DNA of 7,558 nt, taken from Pseudomonadota bacterium (GTDB lineage Bacteria > Pseudomonadota > Alphaproteobacteria > Acetobacterales > Acetobacteraceae). Shown here piece by piece: positions 5,212 to 7,558 of this stretch (positions within the stretch are counted from its first letter, which is position 1; each line of letters begins with the position of its first letter). The position numbers and the translations under genes are program-made. The notes under the pieces are model-generated. The model worked only from the letters and a program-made list of their open reading frames with translations, did no database searches and was not told the origin of the DNA. Location: contig JAJXXT010000104.1 of the NCBI GenBank assembly GCA_021780935.1, positions 1-7,558 on the forward strand, written 5' to 3'.

Positions 5212-5967
5212 TCAGAGATCCACGTCGGCGCCAAGGAAAAGCTGGCCCACGCGCGGGTCGTCGAGCAGCGCCCGCGCGCCGGCCTGCATGCGCATCCGTC
5301 CGCTCTCCAGCACGATGCCGTAATCGGAAATCTCGAGCGCGCTCCTGGCGTTCTGCTCGACCATCAGCACCGAGACGCCCTGGTCGCGCAGCCCCCGCAA
5401 GGTCGCGAACACCTCCGCGACCATCATCGGTGACAACCCGATCGACGGCTCGTCGATCAGGATCAGCTTCGGTTCCGCGATCAGCCCGCGCGCAATCTCG
5501 AGCAGTTTCTGCTGCCCACCCGACAGCGTGGAGGCCTGCGCGCGCGCCTTCTGGCGCAGCACCGGGAAGCGGTCGAGCGCCGTCTCCACGCGCGGGCGCA
5601 TCGCCGCCGCACTTCCGAGCGGCACGCCGCCGAGTTCCAGATTGTCGACGACCGACAGTTCGGGAAAGATGTTGCGTCCCTGCGGCACATAGCACACGCC
5701 GCGCCCGATCATCGCGCGCGGCGTCGCGTTGGTCACGTCCTCGCCGTCGAGCAGGATCTGGCCCGAGCGCACCGCGAGCATGCCGAACACCGCCTTGAAG
5801 CAGGTGGACTTGCCCGCCCCGTTGGGCCCGATCACGGTCGTGATCGCCGCCCGCGCGACGTCGAAGCTGCAGCCGTTGAGGATGGTCATGCGGCCGTAGC
5901 CGCCGACCACCGCGCGCAGTTGCAGGACCGCGCCGGGATCTTTTGCCCGGGTCGCGTCAGTGGCCAA
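5212..5967 (-). CDS. livF: Branched-chain-amino-acid-type ABC transporter ATP-binding protein LivF
   Basis: This 251-residue ATPase is one of the two nucleotide-binding subunits of a HAAT-family importer, acting at the cytoplasmic face of the LivH/LivM channel. Visible motifs are Walker A GPNGAGKST (47-55), Q-loop Gln96 in YVPQGRNIFPELSV, signature LSGGQQ (148-153), Walker B LILIDEP (168-174) with catalytic Glu173, and D-loop SIGLSP. At the H-loop position it has VEQN (Gln205), the normal LivF variant rather than a defect. The N-terminal ten residues precede the usual beta-strand start. The chosen start is TTG (5967-5965), because no ATG occurs before residue 27 and GAGG lies seven bases upstream (5977-5974). 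It overlaps the end of livG by 11 bases, indicating coupled translation. Transported substrate is unknown; related systems carry leucine-type amino acids, urea, amides or aromatic acids. Confidence 0.93.
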   Translation of the reverse strand: MATDATRAKDPGAVLQLRAVVGGYGRMTILNGCSFDVARAAITTVIGPNGAGKSTCFKAVFGMLAVRSGQILLDGEDVTNATPRAMIGRGVCYVPQGRNIFPELSVVDNLELGGVPLGSAAAMRPRVETALDRFPVLRQKARAQASTLSGGQQKLLEIARGLIAEPKLILIDEPSIGLSPMMVAEVFATLRGLRDQGVSVLMVEQNARSALEISDYGIVLESGRMRMQAGARALLDDPRVGQLFLGADVDL

Positions 5968-6724
5968 GATAGGCCTCGATCACCTGCGGATTCTCGCGCA
6001 CTGCCTGCGGGCTGCCATCGGCGATGATCTGCCCCTCGGCGATGCAGATCACCCGCGTGCACAGCGACATCACGAAATCCATGTTGTGCTCGATGACGAC
6101 GAAGGTGCTGCCAGTCTCGTGGTTCATCGCCCTGAGCCGCTCGCGGAAAGCGCCGAGCAGCGTCAGGTTGACGCCGCCGGCCGGCTCGTCGAGCAGCACC
6201 AGCCGCGGCCCGGCCATGAACGCCATCGCGGCATCGAGCAGTTTCTGCTGCCCGTAGCTCAGCCCGCCAGCGAGCAGATCGGCCAGCGCCTCGAGCCGGA
6301 ACAGGTGCAGCATGCGCTCAGCGGCGGCGGTCAACCCCGCATCGGGCCGGCCGAACAGCCGCCCGAGCCGGCTGCCCACATGCTCCTGTCCCGCGAGGAT
6401 CAGGTTCTCGCGCACCGAAAGCTGAGGGAACACCTGCAGCAGTTGGAACGTGCGCGAGACGCCGCGGCGGTTGAGCGCGGCGGGCGGCATCCCGGTCACG
6501 TCCTCGCCGTCGAGCAGGACCTGGCCGGCCGAGGGCGGGAGCTGGCCCAGGAGGCAGTTGAACAGCGTCGACTTGCCCGATCCGTTGGGCCCGATCACGC
6601 CCAGAATCTCGCCCGGCGCCACGCTGAAGGAAATGCCGTTGACGGCGCGCACGCCGCCGAAGCTGCGATGCAGGTCGCGCGCCTCCAGCACCGGCGTCCC
6701 GGGCGTGGGGCCAGCCGGCGTCAT
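5957..6724 (-). CDS. livG: Branched-chain-amino-acid-type ABC transporter ATP-binding protein LivG
   Basis: This 255-residue ATPase is the partner of LivF. It shows Walker A GPNGSGKST (45-53), Q-loop Gln94 in RTFQLLQVFPQLSV, signature LSYGQQ (155-160, the LivG form), Walker B LVLLDEP (175-181) with Glu180, D-loop AGGVN, and H-loop His213 in IEHNMDFVM. The typical LivG ending, NPQVIEAYLGH, is intact. All catalytic residues are present, so it should be active. The start ATG (6724-6722) overlaps the livM stop in an ATGA arrangement. The open frame extends further upstream, but that part is livM read out of frame. The first ten residues are Pro/Thr-rich and precede the conserved VLEARDLHRSFGG strand. 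Confidence 0.94.
   Translation of the reverse strand: MTPAGPTPGTPVLEARDLHRSFGGVRAVNGISFSVAPGEILGVIGPNGSGKSTLFNCLLGQLPPSAGQVLLDGEDVTGMPPAALNRRGVSRTFQLLQVFPQLSVRENLILAGQEHVGSRLGRLFGRPDAGLTAAAERMLHLFRLEALADLLAGGLSYGQQKLLDAAMAFMAGPRLVLLDEPAGGVNLTLLGAFRERLRAMNHETGSTFVVIEHNMDFVMSLCTRVICIAEGQIIADGSPQAVRENPQVIEAYLGH
5974..5977 (-). promoter_or_regulatory. Ribosome binding site supporting the TTG start of livF
   Basis: GAGG on the minus strand sits six to seven bases before TTG (5967-5965), inside the last codons of livG. It is the main reason to prefer this non-ATG start. Confidence 0.5.
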
Positions 6725-7558
6725 GCCTTCCCGCCATCGGCCGGCTCCGCCGGGTGCCCGCGCCGCCGCCGGTCGAGCATCCGCCCGGCCAGGCCCACCA
6801 GCCCATCCGGGCATACCGCGAGCAGCAGCATCACCACCATGGCATACACCACCAGGTAGTAATCCTGCATGAAGCGGAGCCATTCCGGGAGCAGAACGGC
6901 GACCAGCGCGCCGACATAGGGCCCGAGGAAGGAGCCGGAGCCGCCCACCACCACCATCAGCAGCAGCGACAGCGACAGGGCGAGCGCGAAGGGCGAGGGC
7001 TCCACGTACTGCACCAGCGGCGCATAGAGGCTGCCACAGACGCCGCCCAGCGCCGCGCCGATGGCGAACGAGAGCAACGTGTAGCCGCGCACGTCCACGC
7101 CGAGGCTTGCCGCCCGTATCGGGTTCTCGCGCAGCGCGATGAAGGCGCGCCCCCACGGCGAGCGCAGCAGCCACCAGGTCGCGACGGTGACCAGCGTCAG
7201 CACCAAGAGGCAGAGCATCAGGAAGGCGCGCCCGGAGGTGAAGGGCACCGGCCGCGCGATATGCGCGATGCCCTGCACCCCGCCGGTCAGCCACGCCTCG
7301 TTGCGCATGACGAGAAAGGCGAGCGTGGTCAGCGCCAGCGTCACGAACGCGAGGTAATGCCCCTGCACCCGCAGTGCCGGGAACCCGAACAGGAGGCCGA
7401 GGCCGAAGCAGAGCCCGCCCGCCAGCGCCAGCGTCGCGCCGAATGGCCAGCCATGCGGCATCAGCAGCGCGGTGGCATAGGCGCCGACGCCGACGAAAGT
7501 CGCCTGCGCCAGCGAGATCTGCCCGGCATAGCCGAGCGTGAGGTTGAGCCCGATCGCC
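6721..7558 (-). CDS. livM: Branched-chain-amino-acid-type ABC transporter permease LivM (N-terminus beyond window)
   Basis: The reading frame runs off the right edge; 278 residues are visible and family members are usually about 300-350, so roughly the first transmembrane segment or two are missing. Near the visible N-end the LivM hallmark LGYAGQISLAQATFVGVGAY (8-27) appears. Several hydrophobic membrane segments follow. A cytoplasmic coupling loop GRAFIALRENPIRAASLGVD lies at about 136-155 and contacts the ATPases. MVVVGGSGSFLGP lies at about 201-213, before the final helices. The C-terminal tail is Arg-rich and cytoplasmic. With LivH (not in the window) it would form the inner-membrane pore. 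Its stop overlaps the livG ATG by four bases. Codons upstream of the first ATG (7461) clearly encode conserved family sequence, so that ATG is not the true start. Confidence 0.93.
   Translation of the reverse strand, partial: AIGLNLTLGYAGQISLAQATFVGVGAYATALLMPHGWPFGATLALAGGLCFGLGLLFGFPALRVQGHYLAFVTLALTTLAFLVMRNEAWLTGGVQGIAHIARPVPFTSGRAFLMLCLLVLTLVTVATWWLLRSPWGRAFIALRENPIRAASLGVDVRGYTLLSFAIGAALGGVCGSLYAPLVQYVEPSPFALALSLSLLLMVVVGGSGSFLGPYVGALVAVLLPEWLRFMQDYYLVVYAMVVMLLLAVCPDGLVGLAGRMLDRRRRGHPAEPADGGKA

Noticed and set aside
5960..6859. Plus-strand open frame across livG
   Set aside because: It is antisense to intact Walker and signature motifs, and its composition is typical of a reverse-strand shadow.
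6725..7294. Longer livG start giving a 445-residue protein
   Set aside because: The extra residues are livM read out of frame. The ATGA overlap at 6721-6724 and the family length support the 255-residue protein.
1..7558. CRISPR array, tRNA, rRNA or phage attachment site
   Set aside because: I saw no regularly spaced direct repeats, cloverleaf-like sequence, rRNA-like stretch or integrase gene.

Overview
The window is high-GC DNA, strongly GC-biased at third codon positions. It looks chromosomal and alphaproteobacterial, and I would guess Rhodospirillales/Acetobacteraceae. That placement is inference from composition, gene content and the style of the small lipoprotein; there is no rRNA or marker gene to prove it.

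Layout, left to right. (1) Positions 2-220, plus strand: the 3' end of an amidohydrolase that looks like N-acetylglucosamine-6-phosphate deacetylase. (2) Positions 387-1832, minus strand: a complete NAD(P)-dependent aldehyde dehydrogenase resembling succinate-semialdehyde dehydrogenase, followed by a textbook intrinsic terminator. (3) Positions 2030-4485, minus strand: a two-gene, translationally coupled operon encoding a circularly permuted ATP-grasp enzyme and an alpha-E (DUF403) protein. (4) Positions 4486-4685: a divergent control region with an inverted repeat that places a TTGCAC box facing each flanking gene. (5) Positions 4686-5201, plus strand: a small cysteine-containing lipoprotein of unknown function. 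(6) Positions 5212-7558, minus strand: livM (truncated by the window end), livG and livF, the inner-membrane permease and both ATPases of a branched-chain-amino-acid-type (HAAT) ABC importer. Their start and stop codons overlap. The LivH partner and the binding protein are not in the window.

The most notable non-coding signal is a dispersed 125-129 bp repeat present twice in opposite orientation, at 196-320 and 1905-2033, flanking the aldehyde dehydrogenase gene. The copies share CTAGAGC/GCTCTAG-type ends and two hairpins whose sequence differences are largely pair-preserving. Each copy lies in the same orientation and reading frame relative to the gene it follows. In one copy the terminal CTAG supplies the TAG stop codon of the alpha-E gene. 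In the other the equivalent codon is GAG, so the deacetylase reads into the repeat for seven codons. This looks like a MITE/REP-like family that colonises gene 3' ends.

Functionally the genes are separate modules: amino-sugar catabolism, aldehyde oxidation, a peptide/amide-ligase-type system of unknown product, a lipoprotein, and amino-acid-type uptake. The rest is ordinary. I found no CRISPR array, tRNA, rRNA or transposase gene.
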